DNA of 64,000 nt from Tretioscincus oriximinensis. Its lineage: Eukaryota; Chordata; Lepidosauria; Squamata; Gymnophthalmidae. Shown here one piece after another: positions 22,085-33,354 of the stretch. The notes under the pieces are model-generated. The model was not told where the DNA came from. It did not search any database and saw only the letters and a list, made by a program, of their open reading frames with translations. The DNA lies in contig JAJVDF010000962.1 in NCBI GenBank assembly GCA_022410635.1, forward strand, positions 252,201 to 316,200, read 5' to 3'. Position 1 is the first letter of the stretch; each line of letters begins with the position of its first letter. A program made the position numbers and the translations under genes.

Positions 22085-22339
22085 ATTTATTTATTTATTT
22101 GTGCTTGTATCCCGCCCTATACCCGAAGGTCTCAGGGTGGCCAACCATAGGGTGGCGCACATAGCTTTTGTTGCTTTCTCCACAACAGACACCCTGTGGA
22201 GTAGGTGGGGCTGAGAGAGTTCAAAGAACTGTGACGGGCCCAAGGTCACCCAGCTGGCTTCCATGGAGAAGTGGGGAATCGAACCGGCAGACAACCAGGT
22301 ACGAGTCCCACACTGTAACCACTACACCAAACTGGTTCC
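22085..22339 (-). mobile_element. MIR-like CORE-SINE with L2-like tail (SINE-A)
   Basis: Minus-strand copy with TGGTGTAGTGGTT (A box), GGTTCGATTCC (B box), the CORE block AGCTGGGTGACCTTGGGCC and the tail CCCTGAGACCTTCGGGT, then ATAAATAAAT. Very close to the copy at 10403. Confidence 0.88.
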
Positions 22340-23090
22340 ATACCATTAATAAAAGGGGTATCACCAACACCCAGATTCCGAAGTAATGACCAATCACAGC
22401 CCTCAGAATCTTGGGATGCGTTGCTAGGGCATATTATTCCCAACATCAGGGCTTTGGCTCCAGGCAGGCAGGCAGCAGCAGAGGTCCCAATGCGGTGGGA
22501 AATGGCGGTGGCCAGTTCCGCAACTGCAAAGACTTTTACTGGCTGCTGGGAGGCCCTCAGCCCCATGCCAGACCTGCCTCAGCCTTTGGCTTTGCCATAG
22601 TAGCTAGCAGGCCGCTATCTTCAGCCACATCACCCTGTTCCACACTCCCTTCTTCCACCATAACCCTGCAGCCTGTTCTGTCCCAGCCTGCCATCCATGC
22701 AGCTTGGGCCAGGTTGGTAGCAACTCAGCAAGAGGAACTGCTGCCGGGGAAATGGGTGGGAAGCAGCAACGGGGCAGTGATGCGTTGGCTCCCGAGCACT
22801 GCCATGTATTTTTGCTTCTTCACCCAGTGATTGGCTGGGCTTCATATCTAGTATAAATATAATAAAGAAATCAATCAATAAAGAACACTTACATTGCTCT
22901 CAGAGAGTTCATTGTTTGCGGGATACTCCAAAGAGAATTGCTTGAGTTTACTGAACCTTCCTCAAAATTGTTTGTGCTGTTTTGTGGAGTAATCATTCAT
23001 AGAACCTTCAAAACATGTTGATTTACAGAGGCATTGTGGAAAATGTCTTTTCTTCATACCAAAATGGAATTGAGAAGGATGATACAGATC
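22340..23090. other. Unassigned GC-moderate block
   Basis: 22380-22830 is GC-richer than its surroundings and ends TATAAATATAATAAAGAAATC, like a retroelement 3' end. Short inverted motifs (GACCAATCAC / GTGATTGG) sit near both ends. I cannot name it. A 139-codon frame here is likely chance. Confidence 0.35.
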
Positions 23091-23094
23091 CACC

Positions 23095-24270
23095 TAAATC
23101 AGAGTTACCAAAACTGAGACTAGATGTCAGTAAAGCATTTGACAAAGTATCTCATTCCATCCTTATTGAAAAAATGGTCAAATATGGGATTGACAAAACA
23201 ACAGTTAGATGGATTGAAAACTGGCTTAGTGATCGTACTCAGAGAGTGATAATAAATGGTTGCATATCCAATTGGAAGAATGTTTCAAGTGGAGTACCAC
23301 AAGGGTCTGTCCTGTGCCCAGTGCTATTTAACATATTTATAAATGATCTAGATGAAGGAATTGAAGGAAAACTTATCAAATTTGCTGATGACACAAAAAT
23401 AGGCGGTGTTGCTAATACTAAACAAGATAGAGATAGGATTCAAAAAGATCTAGACAAACTTGAACAATGGGCTGAAACTAACAGAATGGTATTTAACAGA
23501 GAGAAATGCAAGATCCTACATCTGGGCAAAAATAATGAAAACAGCACATATAGAATGGGAGGAATATGTCTGAGCAGCAGCACAGGTGAGAAGGACCTGG
23601 GTATTTTAGTAGATCACAGATTAAACATGAGTCAGCAGTGTGAAGCAGCTGCAAAGAAGGCAAACACAATCCTGGGATGTATCAAGAGGGGCATAGAATC
23701 TCGCTCACGTGAAGTAATTATTCCTCTCTACAGTACGTTGGTACGACCACACTTGGAATACTGTGTTCAGTTCTGGGAGCCCAATTTAAAAAGGACATTG
23801 ATAAACTAGAGCAAGTACAAAAGAGAGTTACAAGGATGGTGAGTGGTCTGGAAACCATGTCCTATGAGGAAAGATTAAAGGATCTAGGGATGTTTAGTCT
23901 GCAAAAGAGAAGACTGAGAGGAGACCTGATAGCTGTCTACAAATATTTGAAGGGCTGTCACAGAGCAGAGGGATCAGCACTGTTCTCATTAGCACATGGA
24001 AGGACTAGAAATAATGGAATGAAACTGCAAGGGAGTAGATTTAGATTAGATATCAGAAAAAACTTTCTAACAGTCAGGGTGATAAACCAGTGGAACAGTT
24101 TGCCACAGGGGGTGGTGAGTTCGCCGTCACTGGAAGTCTTCAAACAGAGACTGGACAGTCATCCTTCTGGGATGGTTTAATGAATCCTGCATCGAGCAGG
24201 GGGTTGGACTCGATGAACCTGGAGGTCCCTTCCAACTCTATGATTCTATGATTCTATGATTCTATGATTC
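23095..24270 (+). mobile_element. CR1 LINE, most of the reverse transcriptase to the 3' tail
   Basis: The frame from 23015 covers the RT fingers/palm to thumb: LDVSKAFDKVSHSIL, SGVPQGSVLCPVLFNIFINDL, the catalytic FADDTK, then EKDLGILVDHRLNMS and RPHLEYCVQFW. A single missing A in the run near 23790 ends the frame. The protein continues in another frame from 23836: YEERLKDLGMFSLQKRRLRGDLIAVYKYLKG.., ending at the ..SLEVFKQRLDSH-type C-terminus. The 3' end is the canonical CR1 (ATTCTATG)n tail at 24240-24270. No endonuclease domain is present, so it is 5'-truncated near 23095. Few lesions suggest moderate age. Confidence 0.92.
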
Positions 24271-24343
24271 TACTATTTGTTTTCTGTACCACATTCTCAT
24301 ATAACATTGCTAAAACAAATGCTCAAATGTTTATTAATGATTA

Positions 24344-24653
24344 GCAGGCACGGATAACTCAGTTGCTAAGGAATTCGTCTCTTATCTGGGAGATGGGGTT
24401 TCAAAGCCCTGTGACAGACGTGGAGAAGGCTGAGCACCTTCCACTAGCCTGTAGCTCTAACCAACCCAGCTACTCGAAAGCATGAATTGCAAGAAATTGC
24501 AACTGACTGCAAGTAGATACATGGGAACCACCAGAGCCTGGTGGGGAAGATAGAATGGAAGCCTTCGGGCAAAAAATAACCCTTGTAAGCCACTTTGAGT
24601 CCCTTTGAAAGGTGAGAAAAGTAGGGTATAAGAACCCAGTTCTTCTTCTTCTT
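24344..24653 (+). mobile_element. tRNA-derived SINE-B with (TTC)n tail, full length
   Basis: Begins GGCACGGATAACTCAGTTGC (tRNA-like A box). It has GGGTTTCAAAGCCCT as a diverged B box, the body AACCCAGCTACTCGAAAGCA and TTGCAAGAAATTGCAACTGA, and the tail TTGTAAGCCACTTTGAGTCC. It ends in TTCTTCTTCTTCTT. This is the reference copy for the fragments at 476, 7388 and 61959. Confidence 0.85.
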
Positions 24654-25186
24654 AGTCTATTGACCATATCATAAATATCATAAATGCAAAACACTGAATA
24701 AAACCAGTAAAACTCGCCTATCTGTAAAACAGTCAATTAAAACAATTAAATAAATAAATCTACATTTAAAATTATTTAAAACAATTAAGAACAATTAAAA
24801 GTTAAGTTAGAACAGTCAGTAAATTTACATTCCACCATTGATAAGTGCAGTTCTAAACCTAATAGTCTTAGCTATAAACACCTCATTTGGTGATTCTGGG
24901 AAGTGTTACAATAAATATTTTCTTTTTTAGTTTTTTGAATGTTTGTCATGTGACACAGGAATTAGGTTGCTTTAATTTTGCTCCCTCCTTGTTTTGGTTC
25001 CATTTCTCAACTGGGAACAAAAAGCTCTGATGGATGAAGAAAAATATCAATGGTCTATTGATCAAGAAAGCTCCTGTTTTGGCATCTCTCTCTGTGTGTG
25101 TTTATCTGTTAGTTGCCTACATAGGCTTTGGAAGTGGTGCTTTCTCCACAGATGATCTATTTCAGACTGGCAAACATTAATCAGAA
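24654..25186. other. AT-rich span, no feature recognised
   Basis: Nothing recognised. Confidence 0.45.
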
Positions 25187-25380
25187 ATAATATTTATTTA
25201 TATTTCTATCCCATCTACATGCAAAATCTCAGGGCAGACCACAATTAAAAAAGCACAAAAATAGATTAAACATATTATTGAAAACAGTATTAGTGCCTGC
25301 TTTGTGAGGGGATGCTGTTCCCATAGTCAAAAGCCAAGGTGAAGAAGTATGTTTTCACTGTTCATCTGAATACCTATAAT
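25187..25380 (-). mobile_element. LINE/SINE 3'-end fragment (L2-like)
   Basis: Plus-strand ATTTATTTATATTTCTATCC..AAAATCTCAGGGCAG is the reverse of the GCCCTGAGA..GATA..TAAAT end used by the L2 and SINE-A here. An old fragment. Confidence 0.45.
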
Positions 25381-25424
25381 AAAAACATGCTTAATCATTT
25401 CAGATGAGACATTACTTTATTCAT

Positions 25425-28215
25425 GAGAAGCGGCAATCGGTGCATTAAAGGTATCACTCCCAACCAACAGAATTTGGCGATGCCTGTCTACTGGTCTACT
25501 GCACTTGTGGTGGTGCTTCTTAATGCCAGGTCAGTCCAGAGCAAAACATCTATCATCCATGACCTTATTCTGGATGAAGGGGCTGACCTGGCATGTATTA
25601 CTGAGATTTGGGTGGACGAACTGGGTGGGTCTAGTGTTATCCAGCTCTGTTCCCCAGGTTATTCACTGTTCGAGACCAGTGGGGAGGGGAGGGGGTGTTG
25701 CTGTAGTTCACAAGGCTTCTATCTCCGTCACAAGGTGGCCAGTTTGCTCTGCTTGTGGGTTTGAAGAGCTGTTCCTGCTGTTGAGCAATACAGACAGAAT
25801 AGGGATGTTGTTGGTGTACCGGCCACCCTGCTGCCCAGGAACGTCCCTATCTGAGTTGGCTGGGGCTGTCTCTGACATGGTGTTGGAAGCTCCCAGCACT
25901 GTGGTGTTGGGGGATTTCACCATTCATGCAGAGGTTAGCCTCATTGGGCCTGCTCAGTCCTTCATGGCCTCCATGACAACCATGGGACTGTCTCAATGTG
26001 TTACTGACCCAAAACTCAGAGCAAGACACACCCTCGACCTGGATGCTCTCGTTGATAGGAGGGCTTGTGATAAGCCCTTTGTCATGGATAGACCATTCCC
26101 TAGTGAGATTTGGACTTACAGTGGCAGTTCCCCTCTGCAGGGGTGGAGGACCCTTTCAGATGGTCCGCCCCCGGAGACTTATGGAATCCATATGATTCCT
26201 GAATGCTCTGGGAGATTTTCTGGCATGAATGGTGCTCCTGCTGAGGCTCTGGTCTCTCTTTGGAACTAGGAGATGACCGTGGCTACAGACATGATTGCTC
26301 CCTCAGTGTATCTGTGGCACCCGCAGAGCACCCAGGTATTAAGGGCGATGAAACAGGAAGGCCGACGGCTGAAGTGCAGGTGGCGTAAATCCCAACAAGA
26401 GTCTGACCAAACATGAGTTAGAGCACATTATCATGCCTACCATGTGGTGGTAGTGGCAGCGAAAAGGAATTATTTCTCTGCCACCATTGTGTTCTCAAGA
26501 GTTGGGAATGGCCTCATAAGATCTACCCCAAGAAAACAAGGACAAAGGTCATCCAATATTTGCTGTGACAAATTTGCAAGGCACTTTCAGGGCAAAGTTG
26601 CTCAGATTCATGAGAGATTTGAAGTGTCCAGAGAACCGTCTGGTCCTGTTGTCTTGGATCAGTTTCAATTGTTGTGCCCTGATGACGTGTACAAGCTGCT
26701 TGTTTGGTTTTGACTAACTTTGTGTCCTCGGGATCCTTGCCCTTCTTGGCTGATTAAAGCCAGTCGACAGGGTGGGTCCAGGAAGTAGTGAATGCTTCCT
26801 TGAGAGATACGGTGGTCCCACCGGCTCTTAAAGAGGCAGGGTGTGCCATCTCTTCATGAAGCCTTCCCTGGACCCAGAAGAGTTAAACAACTACTGCCCA
26901 GTCACCAACATCCACTTCCTGGGCAAGGTTCTGGAGAGGACCATGGCTGTTAAACTGCAGGCATGCTTGGATGAAACAGATTATCTAGACCCATTTCAAT
27001 CTGGCTTCAGACCTGGTCATGTTACAAAAACCACCATGGTTGCCCTGGTTGATGACCTACTCCAGGAGCGAGAGGGGTAACCCTGTTGGTTCTCCTGGAC
27101 CTCTTGGCGGCTTTTGATGTCAGTGACCATGGTATCCTCCTGGAGAGCCTACGCAGTTTAGGATTGGTGGCAATGTACTGCAGTGGTTCTGCTTCTAACT
27201 CCAAGGTCGCTTCCAGAGAGTGCTGGTGCGGGAATCTTGCTCGACACCCTGGGACCTCAGGGGTGATCCTCTCCCCAATGCTATTTAACTTCTATATGAA
27301 GCCACTGGGAGAGGTTATCAGGAGATTTGGAGTGAAGTGTCATCAATATGCTATCTCTCTGTTCCATCTGAATCAGGAGAGGTGGTTGAAGCGATTGACA
27401 GGTGCCTGAAGGCAGTAATGGGCTGGATAGGGGCCAATAAATTGAAGCTGAATCCAGACAAGATGGAGGTGCTGTGTAGCACTGCATCCCAGGTCCATGA
27501 AGTGAGTAGGCACCCTGTCCTGGATCACGTTGAATTGCCCTATAAGGGATGGGTGCGAAATCGGGGGGTGATTCTGGATCATTTGCTGACACTTGAAGAT
27601 CAAGTGGAGGTCGTGGTCAGGAGTGCCTATTTCCAGCTACATCTGGTCCACCAGTTGCAGCCACTTTTGGATAGGGATGACCTGGCCACAGTAATCCATG
27701 CTCTGGTAACTTCCAGGTTTGACTATTGTAATGCACTCTATACGGGGCTGTCCTTGAAGATGGTTCGGAAGCTGTAGCTGGTGCAGAACACAGCAGCCAG
27801 ACTGCTGGCCAGTTCGACTGGCTGGACACATATCATGCCACTCTTGAAAGAACTGCATTGGCTGCCAATTCGTTACGGAGCCCAATTCAAGGTATTAACA
27901 CTCACCTATAAAGCCTTACATAACTTGGCCCCCAAAGATCTGCCTTAAGATCTGCACCAACACCCTCAGTGGCAGAGAGGGTGGGAACCTGGAATAGGTC
28001 CTTCTTTGTGGCAGCCCCCAGACTATGGAATGGTCTCCCCCTCAAGGTGCGTCAGTCACCATCCCTGTTGCACTTTCAAAAGTGGCCTTTGGCTGAGAAA
28101 ACTGCTGTTTCTTCCCTGTCTTTAGATGTGGCTTTTTAATGTATTAATTGTGATTTTATTGTTAACTGCCCTGAGACCTTCGGGTGTAGGGTAGTATAAA
28201 AATGTAAATCAATAA
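25425..28215 (+). mobile_element. L2-type LINE, near-complete but decayed ORF2
   Basis: Endonuclease part: LLNARSVQSKTSIIHDLI and ITEIW (25505-25620), then LLVYRPPCCPGTS, LGDFTIHAE and HTLDLD (25800-26050) in another frame. Reverse transcriptase part: ELNNYCPVTNIHFLGKVLER (26880-26950), VLLDLLAAFDVSDHGIL (27086-27140), ILSPMLFNFYMKPLGE (27265-27310), KLKLNPDKMEVL (27440-27470), VIHALVTSRFDYCNALYTGL (27690-27750) and the LHWLPI-type block (27850-27870). The YADD box is degenerate (QYAISL near 27345). The 3' end CTGCCCTGAGACCTTCGGGT is near 28165. Many frameshifts and stops make it inactive. Confidence 0.88.
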
Positions 28216-30345
28216 CTTGGGAGCTATCACTCAGAAAACCCTCCTGTGCATTCTTATCCTCTTAACTAGCACTGCCAAGAGGCAGATGTTAGGGAACAGG
28301 TCAATCTGTATGAGACGAAAGAAAAGACTAGATTTATTTCAATAATGAGTTAACAAAATTAGGACTTCAGGCATCATTTTTAATTGAGTATAATGACTAC
28401 TCTTTACAAAAGGAGGAAAATGGGGACCAACTGCATCTGGCAAACTTCCCAGCATGAAGATGTCTCAGTATGCTTTATACTTTAAACAGCTGTAGTGGTT
28501 CTGTTGTTTCAGGCCAACCTATGTGAATCAACTAGATCATACTAATTAAATGTGCAGTCATTATTCTGATTATCTGTCTAGGTACTCTAGTGAATATGCT
28601 TAAAAGTATTTATCTGTTCCTTCTCATATTTCTGTTGGTTGTTCTGATGTTTCCCGATATATAGGAATTATTTCTGTAAATGACCTTTTGGTTACTTCCA
28701 AAATCCACTGAACTGTGTATTTATGCAGCTGCACTTGTGGAAAGACCTAAATATGCTGAATATTTACAAAAAAAGAAGATGACTTAAAAAGTATGATATT
28801 TGGAAATTTCCTGAAAAAGCTTGCTGATACATAGGATAAATGACTTTGGCTTCAGTCTATCAGTACATTCCACCACATAATAATTGAACTCCACACTGAT
28901 CTTTGAAAGTATATAGTAGTAATCATAAACACAGTTTGATGGATTGCAGGCTTAATAAAACATTGTTCTGAGTTGGCAAAGTACCTATGGTATCATGGAT
29001 AATATTTAAAGTATGCAATAATAAAAAAAGATTTGAACATCCAGACAGAACCTAAATTGTGGGATCTAATTCAAATGGGAACTGCTTTCACCATGTGTCA
29101 TTCACGAAGCCACATTTTTTTTACTGGAGTTTGCGTGGAAAACCATGCCAGAGTGCACTTAATGCAATTCCCACAAAATGCTTTCTGCCTTTGGACACTT
29201 TTGCCTTTGGAATCTGGTAGGACTGCTGGCTATCCGAACAGAGCTGAGCCATTGGAGGTCTTCCAAGGACTAGGGACCATGGCAACTGTGTTGTCTCCTC
29301 GTTGCTTCTGCTGTTTTGCAGTTTCAAATGTCCCTCTATTGCTCCATCACAGGACATTTCAACTGGTGTCACAGGCAGCAAAAGGAATGGGGAGACTGCA
29401 GCAATCTGCTGCCATGGACTCCTGTCCTTAAGTCTGCTTCTGGCTCCAGTAGAATCTAGAAGCAAACCCTAAGAAGACAAGCTCTGCTTTTATCCAAGAA
29501 GGGTGTTTTTTTTTCTTAAGTGCACCATCTGTACTCCCACTTCAAGCACAGATATTGGCTCCACAGTTTCCTTCTTGACCTGTTGAGCCATTGTTTCGCA
29601 GCCACAATGGGGCAGGGAACCAGGGAAAATACTGATTTCCAATTCAGATTTCTCTCCCCCTCCATTCCCCACCAGTGTGAATTGAGTCAATATTAGCCTA
29701 CAAATGAAACCTGATCCTAAAAATATACAGTGTTAGTTATTGCCCTATTTTTGGATTAAATCAGATGCTTCTCTCTTTCTCCCTCTTTCCTACACATACA
29801 TCAAGAAAGCGAATATTTCATTTTTTCCAGAATTAAAAGTGAAATTCTCTTTGATCCTTGGAGTCTAGCTAAAGTGAATGCTGAGATATGCTAAAGTGAC
29901 CTTATTAATACAGAAATGAACAAAATCAGTTCTTTTCAATATGCGCACTTCGTTTTATGGGTAAGGATATTTCTCAGAAATATCTCGATCCACTTAATTT
30001 AATTAGTAGCTTTATTTTAAAGAGCTTCAGCTTGGTTTGCCAATGTTTTTCATTTTTAAAACTGTACTTTAATCTGTCTTCACTTATACCTATATACACA
30101 AATATACATTTTGTAAGTGTATTGAAACGGGAATAAAACTTAGCTTTGCATGCAGATTTTCTATTTATTATTCCAATAGTTTAAGGTTTACTTGGTTAGT
30201 ATTAAAATTAGCCAAAATGAGTCTGAATTGGCACCTGAAATAGTACACTTGTTGATTTTAGTTGAGACATAGTGCAGAATCCATTAAAAAAGCTCTGGCA
30301 AATAATCAACAAAGAAAGCATTATAAGGCACAGTAACTGGGCTGT
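28216..30345. other. Intergenic span, no feature recognised
   Basis: About 2.1 kb. A 132-codon frame at 29033-29431 has no recognised motif. The rest is AT-rich. Confidence 0.5.
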
Positions 30346-30348
30346 CAC

Positions 30349-30606
30349 AGAACAATGGGATGAAACTGCAAGGAAGGAGATTTAGATTAGATATCAGAAA
30401 AAAACGTTCTAACAGTCAGGGTGATAAACCAGTGGAACAGTTTGCCACAGGGGGTCGTGAGTTCACCTTCCCTGGAAGTCTTCAAACAGAGACTGGACAG
30501 TCATCTGTCTGGGATGGTTTAGTGAGTCCTGCATCGAGCAGGGGGTTGGACCCCATGACCCTGGAGGTCCCTTCCAACTCTATGATTCTATGATTCTATG
30601 ATTCTA
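30349..30606 (+). mobile_element. CR1 LINE 3' end, (ATTCTATG)n type
   Basis: Starts within the C-terminal KLQGRRFRLDIRK block and runs to TCTATGATTCTATGATTCTA. 5'-truncated; one frameshift just after the block. Confidence 0.9.
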
Positions 30607-31322
30607 ACATAGGGCAAGACTTCCAGATTTTTATTTCCCATCATTCCTTGTGTACCAATCAGGCAGACATGAATTGATGGATACTGCAGTGCAACTATAA
30701 CTGAAGGTCATTATTTGACCACCCATACTTCTAAGTAGTTCAGCAATCATGTTTCTTGGCAAAAAACGTATAAGTACATGCCGACGACACTTCCAACTAT
30801 TGGTTACCATGATGCCGAATCGTTTTCTACTTCCATAATCTCTGCACATAGTACTCCATCTGGACAAATGTCCTTGTTTTAGCATGAAGAGACATACACA
30901 TGCTTCCCTTCCCTTTTTATCTAAAGGACAACCTCTCGTGAAATTATCAGAAATTCTAAGCATCTGCAGCATCAGTTCTAAAATTGACATTATCAGTGAC
31001 ATGTAACTGACAAGAAGAATAGCAAAGCTGCAAGGAAGACAAAGTAATTTACAAAAGCACAATAGGTCATCACAAAGATGCCAAAATTGCTTTGAGATGG
31101 AAACTAGATATACGCTCATGTATCAAACAGTTTGTAGCAGCACATTCCATTATGCTTTGGACTGCCCGTCATTTGCAGAATAGTGTACAACCTTAAAAAG
31201 TTATGTCATTCATTAGAAATTCATCACAATTTTACTCTTAAATACTCTCAGATAGTTGCCAAGTCCACATATTCTCACATTTAGAGAATACATTTTTTTT
31301 ATATACCATTGGTAAAAAGTTT
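30607..31322. other. Intergenic span with one unexplained open frame
   Basis: The minus strand is open for 162 codons from 31119 to 30631. It is rich in Cys, Ser, Met and Leu, with no family motif I recognise and no start context or neighbour in support. Confidence 0.3.
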
Positions 31323-31535
31323 TTACTTTGGTGTAATTGTTAGAGTGTTGGAATCTTTTCTGGTAGTCTCCTGGTTTGTTCCATCCTCACCCAAGAAGCC
31401 AGCTGGGTGACCCTGGGCCAGTCACAATTCCTTAGGACTCTCAGCCTCACCTGGCCCATAAGGTATTTGTTATAGAGAAAGCAACAAAGCTATGTGTGTT
31501 GTCCTTTGGAGAAAGGGCATTATAAATAATTTTTA
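31323..31535 (+). mobile_element. CORE-SINE (SINE-A), diverged copy
   Basis: TTTGGTGTAATTGTTAGAG (A box region), CCAGCTGGGTGACCCTGGGCC (CORE) and GGGCATTATAAATAA at the end. More substitutions than the copies at 10403 and 22085. Confidence 0.75.
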
Positions 31536-31689
31536 TATTATTAATTCCCCAGAAGATGACACAAACTGCCTTGGGTGGAGCTAACATTCCAGTTGGAGGC
31601 ATAATTGCATTCAAACCATCTGTTGTGTAGGACATGATTTTCTGCCATTATCAGAAGCACCTTAGATGGATGTTTGACATGATTTAAAA

Positions 31690-31862
31690 TGTCAGGGTGA
31701 TAGACTAGTGGAACAGTTTGCCACAGGAGGTGGTGAGTTCGCCTTCACTGGAAGTCTTCAAACAGAGACTGGACAGTCATCTGTCTGGGATGGTTTAATG
31801 AATCCTGCATTAAGCAGGAGGTTAGACACGATGACCCAGGAGGTCCCTTACAACTCTAAATT
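31690..31862 (+). mobile_element. CR1 LINE 3' end fragment
   Basis: Begins GTCAGGGTGATAGACTAGTG and ends GGTCCCTTACAACTCTAAAT. The octamer tail is lost. Confidence 0.88.
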
Positions 31863-33354
31863 CAGGAGAGATTCAGCTTGGTTTGCCAGGAGAGATTGTC
31901 ACTTGACAAGCCATCCTAATGTAGACTGTTTTGCTTCACATTAGCCACACACTATCTCAGTTTCTGAGAAGTTGTTAATTCCAGGAAGGACAGCTCACGT
32001 AAATGTAAATATGCTATTTTTCCCTCTATCATATGTTACTTTCTTTGTTTTTCTGGACTTCAAGTCAATTTTGTGGAAATTATTTTTCTCTGGGGAGGGG
32101 AACCTAAGGTTCCAGGGGCTCGACAGTTTCTCACTTTGTTAAACATGAAGTGATGGGGAGCATTTAAAAGTCCCTGATTTTGTGGGCCTGGGTGGGGGAG
32201 GGACATGGGAAGAGGGAGGTGTTGTGGCATGGTTGAGGGTGTGAGGTGGACAGGAGGACAGGAGTATTGGAACGGGGAGCAAGTATGGCCCTCGACTACT
32301 GTTACAAATATTCACATGGTTCCTGGCAGAAATAACGTTCCTTACACCTGCTCTGAGGCAACTTCTTCATTGACAAAACTTATAACCAAAACCCATTAGT
32401 TCAACATATTTCCAGACCTTTAAGCAGAATTTTCAACTTGGGAATGTGTAAGACATTGGTCCTAATGACATTAGCAGAGCATAGTGTTTAGAATAATATC
32501 CATTCCTCTCAGCTACAAGATGAAACCAGGAAGATGTCTACTTTCACATTACTGCATGCATCTCAAAACAGGGAAAATGTGCATTTATTTGGACAAAAGC
32601 TTTTTTTGGAGGAGAAACTACTTTATAATCAGTTGTAAAAAATGTTATTCTGTTTTTGGCAACATGTACTACATATGCATGTGAGTGAAAGGGGGACGGC
32701 AGAATACAGCTTTAAAATTAACTAGTGTGACAATTCAATTAAAGTTTACATTTGCACAATAATAATCACATTGAGCTTTCGGGGCATCACAAACTGGTGA
32801 TAATGCTATCAACCTAAATTTTCCATTTTAAGCCTCAAAGTCAGACTTTGGAACAGTGAGTTAATCATAACTAGATTTAATCAAACCTGGTTCCATGTAC
32901 TATGTCATATCTCCCATGGGTTGGAAGATGAATGATACAAAGATCTTCAAGGTTGCGTCCACTAAATCAAATAATCCTAGGACACCTTCCTGAGTGAAGC
33001 TTAATATGTGTTTCAGGTGGGGGGAATGGAAATACAGAATCCACCTTTCTGAATAAAGGAATGCTGATTATATCAGAAAGAATTTTTTAATTTAAAAAAA
33101 ATTATACACATTTGTAACTACAAACTCCATAATATAGTTCCAATGCCTTTACCATAAAGAAAGTTTTTCACGTCAAAATGCCCACTGAGATGACGTCTTC
33201 GATTGCCAATTAGACACAAAAAATACTTGAGCTTTATTTGTATTTCAATGCCATCAATAATTTGCAAAACATAACCTATATAAGATTGTATCCAAGAGGA
33301 CCATTTGGAATACAATAACTGGATTTATCTTTGAATTTTTTTAATTTTCTCATG
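31863..33354. other. Intergenic span, no feature recognised
   Basis: About 1.5 kb with nothing I can name. Confidence 0.5.

Noticed and set aside
22411..22830. 139-codon frame in the GC-moderate block
   Set aside because: No motif, and it sits in what looks like a repeat with an A-rich end. Kept only as unassigned DNA.
29033..29431. 132-codon plus-strand frame
   Set aside because: No recognisable domain, and an overlapping antisense frame of similar length. Likely chance.
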